Shown here: positions 16,278 through 25,510 of the stretch, piece by piece
How positions within the stretch are numbered: the stretch's first letter is position 1
Layout of the letters: each line of letters starts with the position of its first letter
NCBI GenBank assembly: GCA_949296365.1
Contig: CASFPZ010000018.1
Span: forward strand, 1-43,150
DNA length: 43,150 bases
Origin: an uncultured Akkermansia sp.
GTDB lineage: Bacteria; Verrucomicrobiota; Verrucomicrobiia; Verrucomicrobiales; Akkermansiaceae
Direction: 5' to 3'
Program-made: the position numbers and the translations under genes
The notes under the pieces: generated by a model
Seen by the model: the letters and a program-made list of their open reading frames with translations, nothing else
The model's database searches: none
What the model was told of the DNA's origin: nothing

Positions 16278-16943
16278 ATGGTGAATATAGGATTCAGACT
16301 CGAACGCCCAGAAGACTACCGACAAACAGAAGAACTCACACGTGAAGCATTTTGGAACCGATATGTTCCCGGATGTGATGAACATTACTTGTTACACATT
16401 ATGAGAGATTCCCCACAATTTGTTAAGAATCTCGATTTTATTGCTACTATAGACAATAAAATTGTGGGAGTAGCAGTATGCCTCAGATCATTCATTATAA
16501 CTGATAGCGGACAGAAATACGACGATGTGTTGAGTATGGGCCCATTGGCCGTCTTACCTTCCTGCCAACGCTTGGGTATCGGCAAAGCACTAACCCTGCA
16601 TACCCGTTGCATAGCCGCGCAATTAGGTTATCGAGCCATCCTCCTATCTGGAGAGCCCCGTTACTACCAAAAACTAGGATTTACTCCCGCAGAACAATTC
16701 AACATCCGAACCTCAGAAAATAAATATTCTGCCGCACTTCACGCATATCCACTATACCCCAACGCATTAATTCATGCAGCAGGAAAATATTACGAACCCC
16801 TCATCTATACTCTCGAGGCCGAACAAGCCCAAGCATTTGACAAGACATTTCCACCTAAAGAACGCATAACAGGCACGCTTACACAAAAACGTTTTAAAGA
16901 AGTTGTCGCCATGCAACGAGATTATATCCCTACTCGCAATTGA
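16278..16943 (+). CDS. GNAT family N-acetyltransferase
   Basis: 221 residues. The GNAT fold is recognisable from FRLERPEDYRQTEEL at the N terminus, the strand LSMGPLAVLPSCQRLGIGKAL (about 95-115) with the acetyl-CoA pyrophosphate loop QRLGIG, and the following GYRAILLSGEPRYYQKLGF, typical of the YhbS-like subgroup. About 60 extra residues follow the core. It transfers an acetyl group from acetyl-CoA to an amine; the substrate cannot be told. It is a single gene, convergent with the efflux operon. Confidence 0.87.
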   Translation: MVNIGFRLERPEDYRQTEELTREAFWNRYVPGCDEHYLLHIMRDSPQFVKNLDFIATIDNKIVGVAVCLRSFIITDSGQKYDDVLSMGPLAVLPSCQRLGIGKALTLHTRCIAAQLGYRAILLSGEPRYYQKLGFTPAEQFNIRTSENKYSAALHAYPLYPNALIHAAGKYYEPLIYTLEAEQAQAFDKTFPPKERITGTLTQKRFKEVVAMQRDYIPTRN

Positions 16944-17023
16944 TCTGCTCTTCTTACTATCTATCTCGCAATCCTTTTTTATCCGCAACCTCTACAGAAT
17001 TGAATATCTCGACTCACATCTTC

Positions 17024-17056
17024 AAAAAAAGGAGCGAGGCCTACAGACCCCGCTCC
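17024..17056 (-). terminator. Intrinsic terminator of the RND efflux operon
   Basis: On the minus strand GGAGCG and CGCTCC form the base of a GC-rich hairpin extended by GG/CC pairs, followed by seven T residues. It lies about 40 bases beyond the RND transporter stop and in the convergent gap with the acetyltransferase gene. Confidence 0.88.
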
Positions 17057-17096
17057 CTAGTTATGAAACAAGAACAATCGAAGGCGAAGATGTTCC

Positions 17097-20000
17097 TTAT
17101 TCGGATGGGCTGTCGTTTTTGTGAGCAGCCAGGTACTCACGAGCACCAACTTCATCCGGATCCTCTTTTAGTTCGTTCAATGCAAACTTAATGCGGAAGA
17201 GTTTCATAATGAATACATAAGAACATGGGATCAAGAAAATACCAACGACTGTTGCCGTAGCCATACCAATCACAACCACAGTACCGATCGCATTACGGGC
17301 TAAAGCGCCGGAACCAGATGAAGTCATCAGCGGAATACAACCAAGAATAAACGCAAACGACGTCATCAAGATAGGTCTAAGACGAAGTCGAGCAGCAGAC
17401 AGAGTAGCCTCCATCAATTCTTTGCCGCGCCCCATTTCCAAATTAGCGAACTCAACGATAAGAATTGCATTCTTAGCAGCGAGTCCCACCAGCATGATCA
17501 GACCAATCTGAGCATAAAGAGTCAATTCCATCCCCTGAATATAAAGGCCCAAATATGCCCCCAATACAGCGATGGGTACAGTCAGGAACACAGATAGCGG
17601 AAGCATCCATTTTTCATACAGTGCAACTAAGATCAAGAATGCAAAGATTGCTGACATGGCAAAAATTTCCACTAGGCCGATACTATTCATAACTTTATGT
17701 TCTTGGAAACTCATATCCTGGTAATCGAGACCAATTTTGGCAGGATCCATTGTTTCTTTGAATACTTGCTCCAAAGCCACCATAACCTGCTGTGTCGAAT
17801 ACCCAGGATTAGCTGAAACGTTAAGTTTAGCTGAATTATAGATGTTATGGTGCATCACGAATTCAGTATCCGAAATGTCTTCAATGTCAACAATAGCTGA
17901 GAACGGGACCTTTTCACCATCAGCATTCACCACATAGAATCCTTCCATTTTGTCAAGACTCGTACGGTCTTTACCTTGAGCTTGTAGGTAAACTTGCCAC
18001 TGTTGTCCAAATGCATTAAAATAATTGACAAAGCTAGAACCATTATAGGTTGCCAAAATGTCATTTGCTTCTGCAATGTCAACTTTGTAATAACGACATT
18101 TTTCGCGATCCAGTTTAATGAACTTTTGAGGCATATCCGCCATCATCATGTCCATACACATGGCAACTTCAGGACGCTTACGCGCAGCTTCTTCAAATTT
18201 TTTAACCTGTTCATAAAGGTAGGAAACACCCTGACCTTCCAGATCCTGGAGAACCATGGTCACACCATTAGCAGTACCTACGCCAGGAATAGCCGGCGGC
18301 TGTAATACCATTGCCTGGCCATCCAATCCAGCAGCTGCAATCCTCTTTTGGAACATCATCGCCAGTTCGGCAGAACTTTGCGGTCTTTCACTCCAGTCCT
18401 TCAATTCAATAAACGCAATACATGCGCCTGGGGTTTGCACACTGTTGAGGATGTTAATCCCCACAACAGTCACCATGTTCTTGACGCTGGGGTCCTTCAA
18501 TGCAGCCTCCATCTTCTTACTCTGATCAAAAGCGACCTGAAGCGAGGTATTTGGTTTGAGAATCAACGCAGAAATCAAGAATCCCTGGTCTTCATCCGGC
18601 AGGAAACCACCGGGGACACGGTCCGACATCGGTTTGACAGCAACCCAGAATAATAACAATAACGGCATCGAAATCACTAATTTACGGGCGAGAGCACCGC
18701 AAACTTTGGTATATCCATTGGCCGTTTTGCCATATACCTTATTAAACAAATTGAAAAAGGGTTGGAAGAGGCTCCTCTTCATTGCCGATTTAGGTTTCAA
18801 CAACAATGCACACAAGGCCGGCGACAAAGTCAAAGCGTTAAATGCCGAAATCAACATAGACACCGCAATCGTAATAGCAAATTGCTTGAATAAGGTACCA
18901 GTAATGCCTTCCAACAACAAAGACGGCAAAAACACAGCAGCCAACACCAACGCAATAGCAATCACAGGACCAGATACTTCTTGCATTGCAGCAAAAGATG
19001 CCATGCGGGGGTTCAAACCTTTATCAATATGCTCCTGCACGGCCTCGACCACCACAATAGCATCGTCCACCACCAAACCAATCGCCAACACAATCCCCAA
19101 CAGAGAAATCGTGTTCAAGGTAAATCCCAACAACGGGAAAATACAGAATGTCGATATCAACGACACTGGCACCGCAATTAGAGGAATCAACGTAGCACGC
19201 CAATTCTGCAAGAATACGAACACCACGAATGCCACCAGAATGACAGCTTCAATCAACGTGTGCTCAATTTCCTCAATGGAATAACGAACAGCAGTCGTCG
19301 TATCCAACGAAACAGAACCATAAATACCTTCCGGCATCAAAGGAGCCTTGGCATCGAGTAATTTTCGGACACGGTCTACTGTTTCAATAGCATTTGATCC
19401 CGCAGCTTGGAAAATAGCGATCGAGGCAGCAGTACGGCCATTCAATCGCCCCGTTGCCGAATAATCTTCAGCCCCTAATTCGATTGTTGCAATATCGCGA
19501 AGGTAGATGATTTCAGTATCCGACTGACGGATGATAATATCCTCAAACTGTTTGGGATCAGACAAACGCCCTTGGGCTCTCACGGCAATTGTTTGTTCCT
19601 GCCCATCTGGCACAGGATCAGCCCCAATTTTACCCCCTGGGTTCGTCGTATTCTGCGCTGCTATAGCGCTGTTGACTTCGGCTACGGAAATGCCGTAGTG
19701 AGTCATGATCGAAGTATCTAACCAAATACGGATAGCATAGCGTCCCGCACCGTAAACCTGAACTTCGCCCACACCTTCCACACGTTTCAATTCGTCGAGC
19801 AATTTCACTTGTGCAAAGTTAGCCAAGTCGACCGAATTGTAACTACCATCGGGAGATGACAACGAGTACATCATCAGAGGCAAACCAGGTTGTTGGCGGA
19901 TCGTCACCCCCATGCTTTGCACTTCAGAAGGCAATTGGGATGAAGACTGACCATAACGCATGTTTGTCAACATCTGGTCGAGATCAGGGTCGGAACTCGG

Positions 20001-20285
20001 TTCAAAAATAACCTGCAAACTGTAAACCCCGTTATTCGAAGAAATAGACGTCATGTAGTCCATCCCCTGAATACCGGAAATCTGGCGTTCCAATGGAGTT
20101 CCAACAGAGTCAGCCACAGACTGAGCATCTGCCCCCGGGAATGTTGCGCGTAGAGAGATCGTACGCGGGGTAATTTCCGGATACTGCGAAATGGGCAGAT
20201 TCATCATACAAACCAGCCCAAGCAAAGTTGTCACAACGGCAATAACCGTTGCGATGACCGGATGTTTAATGAAAAATGCACTCAT
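17097..20285 (-). CDS. RND efflux transporter, HAE1 family (AcrB/MexB type)
   Basis: 1062 residues, the normal length. The N terminus SAFFIKHPVIATVIAVV is typical, with NLPISQYPEITPRTI following. TM4 carries the proton-relay pair in GLVVDDAIVVVEAV and TM10 the lysine in GLAAKNAILIVEFA; the two periplasmic porter repeats lie between helix 1/2 and 7/8. It is the inner-membrane proton-driven pump of a tripartite system. Its ATG overlaps the stop of the adaptor gene by four bases. No TolC-like outer-membrane gene is adjacent, so an unlinked channel must be used. Confidence 0.95.
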   Translation of the reverse strand: MSAFFIKHPVIATVIAVVTTLLGLVCMMNLPISQYPEITPRTISLRATFPGADAQSVADSVGTPLERQISGIQGMDYMTSISSNNGVYSLQVIFEPSSDPDLDQMLTNMRYGQSSSQLPSEVQSMGVTIRQQPGLPLMMYSLSSPDGSYNSVDLANFAQVKLLDELKRVEGVGEVQVYGAGRYAIRIWLDTSIMTHYGISVAEVNSAIAAQNTTNPGGKIGADPVPDGQEQTIAVRAQGRLSDPKQFEDIIIRQSDTEIIYLRDIATIELGAEDYSATGRLNGRTAASIAIFQAAGSNAIETVDRVRKLLDAKAPLMPEGIYGSVSLDTTTAVRYSIEEIEHTLIEAVILVAFVVFVFLQNWRATLIPLIAVPVSLISTFCIFPLLGFTLNTISLLGIVLAIGLVVDDAIVVVEAVQEHIDKGLNPRMASFAAMQEVSGPVIAIALVLAAVFLPSLLLEGITGTLFKQFAITIAVSMLISAFNALTLSPALCALLLKPKSAMKRSLFQPFFNLFNKVYGKTANGYTKVCGALARKLVISMPLLLLFWVAVKPMSDRVPGGFLPDEDQGFLISALILKPNTSLQVAFDQSKKMEAALKDPSVKNMVTVVGINILNSVQTPGACIAFIELKDWSERPQSSAELAMMFQKRIAAAGLDGQAMVLQPPAIPGVGTANGVTMVLQDLEGQGVSYLYEQVKKFEEAARKRPEVAMCMDMMMADMPQKFIKLDREKCRYYKVDIAEANDILATYNGSSFVNYFNAFGQQWQVYLQAQGKDRTSLDKMEGFYVVNADGEKVPFSAIVDIEDISDTEFVMHHNIYNSAKLNVSANPGYSTQQVMVALEQVFKETMDPAKIGLDYQDMSFQEHKVMNSIGLVEIFAMSAIFAFLILVALYEKWMLPLSVFLTVPIAVLGAYLGLYIQGMELTLYAQIGLIMLVGLAAKNAILIVEFANLEMGRGKELMEATLSAARLRLRPILMTSFAFILGCIPLMTSSGSGALARNAIGTVVVIGMATATVVGIFLIPCSYVFIMKLFRIKFALNELKEDPDEVGAREYLAAHKNDSPSE

Positions 20286-21640
20286 GACTGTTTAGCGGTT
20301 ATTGACGGAGTCGTTGACACAGGTTTGCTGTAAACGAATGGGGAAGGAATGACAGTAGCAAAGCCAGTAGTCGCACCTTTTGCTTTCATAAGTTCATTCA
20401 TCTTCGAATACTGAGCAGCCATCGTGCCGCCCTCAACAATCACCGGAGCTTCGGCAGGATTGTCATACCCTATTTCCTTCAGGCTTTCTTCAATTGGCTT
20501 CACCGTACCGGTAACAATTTGCATATCCAAAGGAGCCATCCCCCCTTTGCCGTCAGGCATATCCATGACGATCGTATCTCCGAGCTGCACGTCTATGCGC
20601 CTTGGCGTATTGTTTTTGTCAACAACCAATATAGTACGGTGATTCATCGACGACAAAACAGAACGCACTGGAACCAAAATGGCATTGCTGACGTTATCTG
20701 TTGTGCCACGTACACGTACCGCCATCCCAGAACGGAGTTTCAGACCCGGGTTGGGGATGTAACCGATGAAGTTGACACTACCAGTCGAACGACTCACTTC
20801 ACTATCAACGGATTGTATCGTTCCTCGTTCTTCAAAAACCGTACCATCTTCAAGGATTAATTCAAACTTACCTAACCCCCCCATTTGCCCCGTTTTCACA
20901 TCTACGTTTCCGTCAATCAATCTTCCTAAAATTTGCTTGGATGGCACCGAAAAATCGACACGAATTGGATCAATTGAGGACATTTCAGTCAGCACTCCCC
21001 CATTTGCAGTAATCAAGTCGCCAATACTAGCAGTCGACTTGGAAGCTAATCCTTTGAAGGGAGCTCGGATCTTCGTTCGGTCCAGATCAATTTGCGCATT
21101 TTTGAGAGCAGCTTCAGCCTGTTTGATTGAAGCTTCAGCCTGTTCATACGTGGCCTGAGCTTCTTTCAACGTTTGTTGTGCATCAGTATAAGTCTTCTCT
21201 GACACCGCTCCTGTTTTGATTAAGGCGGCATAGCGCTTTACATCTTGTTCTGAACGTTCCCGTGCAGCCAATGCCTGCATTTTGGTAGCCTTGGCAGCAG
21301 CCAAATTTCCTTCAGCCTGTTCAACAGCCGCCTCATATGTCACAGGATCTATCTCAAACAAAACCTCGCCCTTCTCACACATAGATCCATCGCGGTACAC
21401 TTGGCGAATGAGCCGCCCAGTCACCTGAGGGCGAATCTCAGCCTGTTCGACCCCTCGTAACGTTCCAAACCAGGTACTTTTCAATTCGACGTCCTGCCGC
21501 ACAACTTTAACGACAGAAACGCGAAGAGGAGGCATCGCTTGCTGCTGAGCAGCGGCATCGCCTTTCCCCTCGTTACACGCAGTTAACGTGCCGAATGCCA
21601 GCCCACACAAGGCTATCATCAGTATTTGTTCTGCTTTCAT
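20282..21640 (-). CDS. RND efflux periplasmic adaptor lipoprotein (AcrA/MexA type)
   Basis: 452 residues. The signal peptide ends in a lipobox, LTAC, so Cys22 should be lipid-modified and the protein held on the inner membrane. The barrel-sandwich part (WFGTLRGVEQAEIRPQVTGRL) and the long helical hairpin rich in Ala, Glu and Gln (about 100-190) are clear, then the beta-barrel and membrane-proximal domains. The C-terminal tail of about 60 residues is longer than in classic AcrA. The stop codon overlaps the RND start (ATGA), showing translational coupling, and the MarR regulator lies 88 bases upstream in the same direction. Confidence 0.93.
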   Translation of the reverse strand: MKAEQILMIALCGLAFGTLTACNEGKGDAAAQQQAMPPLRVSVVKVVRQDVELKSTWFGTLRGVEQAEIRPQVTGRLIRQVYRDGSMCEKGEVLFEIDPVTYEAAVEQAEGNLAAAKATKMQALAARERSEQDVKRYAALIKTGAVSEKTYTDAQQTLKEAQATYEQAEASIKQAEAALKNAQIDLDRTKIRAPFKGLASKSTASIGDLITANGGVLTEMSSIDPIRVDFSVPSKQILGRLIDGNVDVKTGQMGGLGKFELILEDGTVFEERGTIQSVDSEVSRSTGSVNFIGYIPNPGLKLRSGMAVRVRGTTDNVSNAILVPVRSVLSSMNHRTILVVDKNNTPRRIDVQLGDTIVMDMPDGKGGMAPLDMQIVTGTVKPIEESLKEIGYDNPAEAPVIVEGGTMAAQYSKMNELMKAKGATTGFATVIPSPFVYSKPVSTTPSITAKQS

Positions 21641-21727
21641 GCTCTTTCTTCTTTCTCTTATCTCTTTCTAATAACTAAATTCTAACTGTTTTCTCGCTGT
21701 GCACCATTATTGGTAATTCCTTTAATA

Positions 21728-22171
21728 TCACCTGTGCTTCGCATTTGTATAAACACGTTGAAGGAATTCTTTCAATAACACCTGATCTGCTTTAGAAAAC
21801 CCCTCTGTCAATATTTCTTCAATTTCATCAATACACTTTCCCACCTCTTGAAGAATACTTCGACTGCGATCCGTCAAATATACATTTTTCACTCGTTTAT
21901 CCTCATGATCAAATGCAGTTCTAACTAGGTCTTTTTCCTTTAATCGCCTAATAATTCCACGTACCGTCGTGTGGGAAACTCCGATATACTGTTCAACCTC
22001 TTTTTGAGAAACAGCTTCATCCACCCGGGTACTCAAATAAAATAGGACACGCCCCTGAGCCGCCGTCAAACGTACTAAATCTACATCCAATGACAACTCT
22101 CGTGTCACGAGAGCCTCAATGCGATCTGTGATCATTTTCAACAAAAAAGAAATCTTACCGGGCTCATCCAT
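21728..22171 (-). CDS. MarR family transcriptional regulator
   Basis: 147 residues from the ATG at 22171. The winged helix-turn-helix shows LTAAQGRVLFYLS, SQKEVEQYIGVSHTTVRGIIRRLKEKDLV (recognition helix) and the wing DHEDKRVKNVYLT with the conserved DxR-like pattern. N- and C-terminal helices form the dimer interface. It directly precedes the adaptor and RND genes and most likely represses them and itself, released by a small ligand; this follows the common arrangement and is inference. A longer frame to 22228 would use TTG and is less likely. A short inverted repeat ACCA-TTAT-TGGT at 21703-21714, between this gene and the adaptor, could be an operator. Confidence 0.88.
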   Translation of the reverse strand: MDEPGKISFLLKMITDRIEALVTRELSLDVDLVRLTAAQGRVLFYLSTRVDEAVSQKEVEQYIGVSHTTVRGIIRRLKEKDLVRTAFDHEDKRVKNVYLTDRSRSILQEVGKCIDEIEEILTEGFSKADQVLLKEFLQRVYTNAKHR

Positions 22172-22310
22172 AAATATGGCGCATGCTTCACAAATGCGAG
22201 AAATGGCTTTACCCGATTTTATTATCAAGTCAAGCCGATTCAGAAAATTCCCAATGTCATTTTTTTGTCACTTGACGTCTTAAGGTTGGTCTATAGTCTA
22301 CACAGCAGTC

Positions 22311-23273
22311 ATGACGCTGACCTCAATTTTATATGGTAAGGTATTGGCAGGGCAACGCTGCAGCAAAGATGAACTTCTGCAACTAGTCGCAGAACCTCTG
22401 GAACCTTTATGCGACGCAGCCAACCAACTCCGAATTCACTTTTGCGGGAACCGTTTCGATTTATGTACGATTATCAATGCTCGCAACGGTCGTTGTTCCG
22501 AAAATTGCAAGTATTGTGCCCAATCGTCTTGGTACCATACAAACATCGGCAATTACCCTCTTTTGTCCGCCGATCAATTAATGGAAGGCGCCCGTCGTTG
22601 CGAGGAGGCAGGAATCCTTCGCTATTCCATTGTTACATCAGGCAAACGTCTCTCCCCTACCGATCTGGATGAACTCTGCCCTATTTACCAAGCCATCACG
22701 ACTCAGCGTCGAGTGAGTTTATGCGTTTCTCATGGACTACTCTCATTAAACGACTGCCGAAGGCTTCGAGAAGCTGGAGTCACTCGATTTCACAATAACC
22801 TAGAAACCTCTCGACGCAACTTCCCTAACGTCTGTACCACCCATACTTATGACCAGAAAATTCAGACTATTCGTTGGGCTATGGAAGCGGGATTAGAGGT
22901 ATGTTGCGGAGGAATCATGGGCCTCGGTGAAACAATGGAAGACCGCATTGATATGTTCTCAGACATCGCAGCTTTAGGCATCAAATCTTCACCTATTAAC
23001 TTCCTCACTCCTATCCCAGGGACCCCCTACGAACACCTTACTCCAATGTCCCTAGAAGAAAAACTCCGCATCATCGCTATCGTACGTTTTATCATTCCTG
23101 ATGGTATGGTTCGCATTGCAGCTGGACGCAACACCATGCCAGACCATGGCAGACGAGCGTTCTTGTCTGGTGCTAACGCAGCAATCTCGGGCGACATGCT
23201 AACCACTACCGGAGTCTCCACACAAGAAGACATTGCCATGCTGAAAGAATTAGGATACGAAGTCCGAATGTAG
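22311..23273 (+). CDS. bioB: Biotin synthase
   Basis: 320 residues of the radical SAM family. The [4Fe-4S] cysteines Cys62, Cys66 and Cys69 are in RCSENCKYCAQSS, a near-perfect match to the BioB signature. Further family motifs follow: IVTSGKRLS, HNNLETS, GLEVCCGGIMGLGE and AGRNTM, which includes the conserved Arg that contacts the [2Fe-2S] cluster. The enzyme inserts sulfur into dethiobiotin. No other biotin gene is adjacent. The ATG lies 140 bases from the divergent marR, without a Shine-Dalgarno sequence. Confidence 0.96.
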   Translation: MTLTSILYGKVLAGQRCSKDELLQLVAEPLEPLCDAANQLRIHFCGNRFDLCTIINARNGRCSENCKYCAQSSWYHTNIGNYPLLSADQLMEGARRCEEAGILRYSIVTSGKRLSPTDLDELCPIYQAITTQRRVSLCVSHGLLSLNDCRRLREAGVTRFHNNLETSRRNFPNVCTTHTYDQKIQTIRWAMEAGLEVCCGGIMGLGETMEDRIDMFSDIAALGIKSSPINFLTPIPGTPYEHLTPMSLEEKLRIIAIVRFIIPDGMVRIAAGRNTMPDHGRRAFLSGANAAISGDMLTTTGVSTQEDIAMLKELGYEVRM

Positions 23274-23716
23274 TTTCTACCTTGTTTTCCTTTGTTCCTT
23301 TCTCCTCGACAAAAAGAATCACCAATTCTAGTTCCCTATCTATGATAGAAGCAAGTAAAATTGGGTATGCCGACATGTTGTCTGGTTTTAACTCTGACGG
23401 ATCTTTCAGAAAGTGATCTAAAAACCTCAGAATCGGCCATTCATATGCAGATTCATAAGGGATTGATGATTCGACTAATCCACTCAAAGAATCTGACTCA
23501 AGCTAGATTTATGATGAGAAATGGTCGTCTATGCCAGTTAGGCAAAAATAGCTAGAAACTCTACAGCAGCTTTTTTACGCCCTAGTATTTCCTTACCCTC
23601 AACTATACCTAGTTGTCTAATTCTTTAGAAGGTACATTATCTATCCAATTAGAGTGCTTCCATGACACAGAACTAGGTGTATATTGGAGGAAAATGAAAT
23701 TGGCATGGAAATTTGG

Positions 23717-23745
23717 TTGACAATAGGTGCGTGGGAAGCTAGTAA
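23717..23745 (+). promoter_or_regulatory. Promoter of rplM-rpsI
   Basis: Consensus TTGACA at 23717-23722 and TAGTAA at 23740-23745 with a 17-base spacer. The transcript would start near 23752, giving a leader of about 55 bases that includes the hairpin at 23768-23783. Confidence 0.6.
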
Positions 23746-23767
23746 TTTTCTCCCCGATTGGAAGACA

Positions 23768-23783
23768 CGGCTGTACGCAGCCG
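23768..23783 (+). promoter_or_regulatory. Leader hairpin upstream of rplM
   Basis: CGGCTG and CAGCCG pair perfectly around a TACG tetraloop. The hairpin lies 24 bases before the rplM ATG and is not followed by a T run, so it is not a terminator. In other phyla rplM-rpsI is controlled by L13 binding to its own leader, so this is a candidate L13 site. The function here is inference. Confidence 0.5.
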
Positions 23784-23807
23784 AAACCGAGAATGAATTA
23801 GTAAATC

Positions 23808-24239
23808 ATGAAGACCTTTTCCGCCAAAAAAGAAGATATCGAGCGCAAATGGTATGTAATCGACGCCGCTGGTAAAGTCCTTGGTCGCGTCGCAGTAGAA
23901 GCAGCCAACATCCTGCGTGGGAAGAATAAGACCATTTTTACACCACATACAGATTGCGGCGACCACCTCATCGTAATCAACGCTGAAAAAGTTGTCTTGA
24001 CTGGCAACAAAGAAACTAACAAAATCTACACTCGTTTCTCGGGATATGTAGGCGGACAGAAAGTGGAAACACCAAAAAAGATTCGCGCCCGCAGGCCTCA
24101 ACTTTTGCTTGAGCATGCCATCATCGGTATGATTCCGCACACCAGACTGGGGCGTGCTCAGGCCTCTAGAATGAAGGTTTATGTCGGCGATAAACACCCT
24201 CACGATGCTCAGCAGCCTATTGCGATCAACATTGATTAA
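23808..24239 (+). CDS. rplM: 50S ribosomal protein L13
   Basis: 143 residues. It contains the uL13 signature: [25 protein letters not shown], then [22 protein letters not shown] and [23 protein letters not shown]. Normal length for bacteria. It is an early-assembling protein of the large subunit that binds 23S rRNA domain II. rpsI follows after 26 bases, the usual arrangement, with a single promoter and leader hairpin upstream. Confidence 0.97.
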   Translation: MKTFSAKKEDIERKWYVIDAAGKVLGRVAVEAANILRGKNKTIFTPHTDCGDHLIVINAEKVVLTGNKETNKIYTRFSGYVGGQKVETPKKIRARRPQLLLEHAIIGMIPHTRLGRAQASRMKVYVGDKHPHDAQQPIAINID

Positions 24240-24265
24240 TTATCGTCTCTAACATCATTTCAACC

Positions 24266-24661
24266 ATGAGTCAAACCAATTCCTACAACGCTACGGGACG
24301 CCGCAAAACTGCCATTGCTCATGCATGGTTAACCGAAGGGTCCGGCAGAATTATCATCAATGGTCGCGTCTTTGAAGATTATCTTCAAACAGTGCCGTTG
24401 CAAAATTCAACTTTACAGCCTTTCCAAGTAACCAACACGATGAACAAATACGACGTTCGTGTTGTAACGCATGGCGGTGGCATTCATGGTCAAGTCGGAG
24501 CGATCCGTTTGGCTATTGCCCGTTCTCTTGTTCAGATTGACGAGACATTCCGTTCCCAACTGCGTGAATATGGTCTGTTGACCCGTGACTCCCGAATGAA
24601 AGAACGTAAAAAATCCGGTCGTCCAGGAGCTCGTAAACGTTTCCAATTCTCCAAACGTTAA
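24266..24661 (+). CDS. rpsI: 30S ribosomal protein S9
   Basis: 131 residues. It begins NATGRRKTAIAHAWL (uS9 GRRK.A.A), contains the conserved VTHGGGIHGQVGAIRLAIARSL and ends with the positively charged KKSGRPGARKRFQFSKR, whose last residues reach the P-site tRNA in the ribosome. All essential parts are present. It is the second gene of the L13-S9 unit, followed by a strong terminator. Confidence 0.97.
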   Translation: MSQTNSYNATGRRKTAIAHAWLTEGSGRIIINGRVFEDYLQTVPLQNSTLQPFQVTNTMNKYDVRVVTHGGGIHGQVGAIRLAIARSLVQIDETFRSQLREYGLLTRDSRMKERKKSGRPGARKRFQFSKR

Positions 24662-24694
24662 TTGTTTTTCGGAAAAGCAGTTTATTCATAAGAG

Positions 24695-24732
24695 AGCTGT
24701 CCCTGCTTATGCGGGGGCAGCTTTTTCGTTTT
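24695..24732 (+). terminator. Intrinsic terminator after rpsI
   Basis: AGCTGTCCCTGC and GCGGGGGCAGCT pair (one G-U) around TTAT, followed by TTTTTCGTTTT. It lies 33 bases after the rpsI stop. Confidence 0.92.
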
Positions 24733-25058
24733 AATTCTCTCATGGATCTAAGGCCAGTAACTATACTTAGCTTTCTGTGTTTTCCTCACTTGGCAATCCC
24801 CAGGGATTCTTGGAAGGCAGAAAATATTAAGTTTTCGCGAAGCAAGATGAATCCTAGGTTTAGTTGTACATCAAATGAGCCCCAAGAAATCAACAATCTC
24901 CATTTCTTGGCAACTACTCTAGTTTACACATCGACAAAACTTTAATAACAGTTCATGATGTTTTCAAGTAACAGGAACCGATTCGCTACGAATCCCTGCA
25001 TTCTATACAAATGCTTTATATGCGTAGCACCACGCGCAAAAAGAAGTAAATTCCACCC
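24733..25058. other. Intergenic region between rpsI and rlmH
   Basis: About 325 AT-rich bases between convergent genes. A rightward frame of under 80 codons crosses the rpsI terminator and is not credible. Nothing else stands out. Confidence 0.5.
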
Positions 25059-25493
25059 TCATCGGTGGTACGGAGTACCTGCCAAAATAGTGCGAACGCG
25101 ATACAATTGTTCAAGCAACACAACTAATGCCAATTCGTGCTGCAACGTTATCTTCCCCAACGCCCATATGTGCTGGCAAGAATGACGTAATGCTTGCGTA
25201 TGCCCGTCAGCCGCACCAATTAAGAACGCAACTTTCTTCACCGATTGTAGTTCCCATTTCTTAAATGAGTCAGCCAATTGAGACGTCGTCCACAAAGCGC
25301 CCCGTTCGTCCATCGCAATACGCATACATCCTTCGCTAGCCACTAATAATCTATTTGAGACTTCCTCAGGCGACCCTTCTTTGACGATTTTCAATTCAGT
25401 GTTGCCGAATGGGCGAAGACGATCAAGATACAACTCCATGCCCATTCGTGCATAAGTCAAATGCGGTTTACCAGCACTAACAACAATAATGTT
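25059..25493 (-). CDS. rlmH: 23S rRNA (pseudouridine-1915-N3)-methyltransferase RlmH
   Basis: 144 residues from the ATG at 25493. This SPOUT-class methyltransferase opens with [10 protein letters not shown], has LAMDERG-type [16 protein letters not shown], the trefoil-knot loop FLIGAADGH, and the highly conserved C-terminal [19 protein letters not shown]. It methylates pseudouridine 1915 in helix 69 of 23S rRNA on the assembled ribosome. It starts 17 bases after the uvrC stop and is likely co-transcribed. The longer frame to 25529 overlaps uvrC and is not preferred. Confidence 0.95.
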   Translation of the reverse strand, partial: NIIVVSAGKPHLTYARMGMELYLDRLRPFGNTELKIVKEGSPEEVSNRLLVASEGCMRIAMDERGALWTTSQLADSFKKWELQSVKKVAFLIGAADGHTQALRHSCQHIWALGKITLQHELALVVLLEQLYRVRTILAGTPYHR

Positions 25494-25510
25494 CATCAGA
25501 TATAAAAGGT

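Larger units (their letters stand above)
23274..23807. other. Long intergenic region before rplM
   Basis: 534 bases with no convincing gene. The last 90 hold the rplM promoter and leader hairpin. On the minus strand, from about 23487 down into the bioB end, a 93-codon frame has a stretch (LRFLDHFLKDPSELKP) that vaguely resembles the C-terminal part of PrlF-type antitoxins, but there is no good start or partner toxin. The middle section shows nothing. Confidence 0.45.

Noticed and set aside
21703..21714. ACCA-TTAT-TGGT as a certain MarR operator
   Set aside because: Arms of only four bases; mentioned as a possibility under the regulator but too weak to call a site.
7508..24810. Shared 11-mer CCCAGGGATTC near 7511 and 24799
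   Set aside because: A single short match without surrounding similarity is expected by chance in this length.
24709..24945. 78-codon rightward frame after rpsI
   Set aside because: It begins inside the rpsI terminator and shows no domain or start signal.
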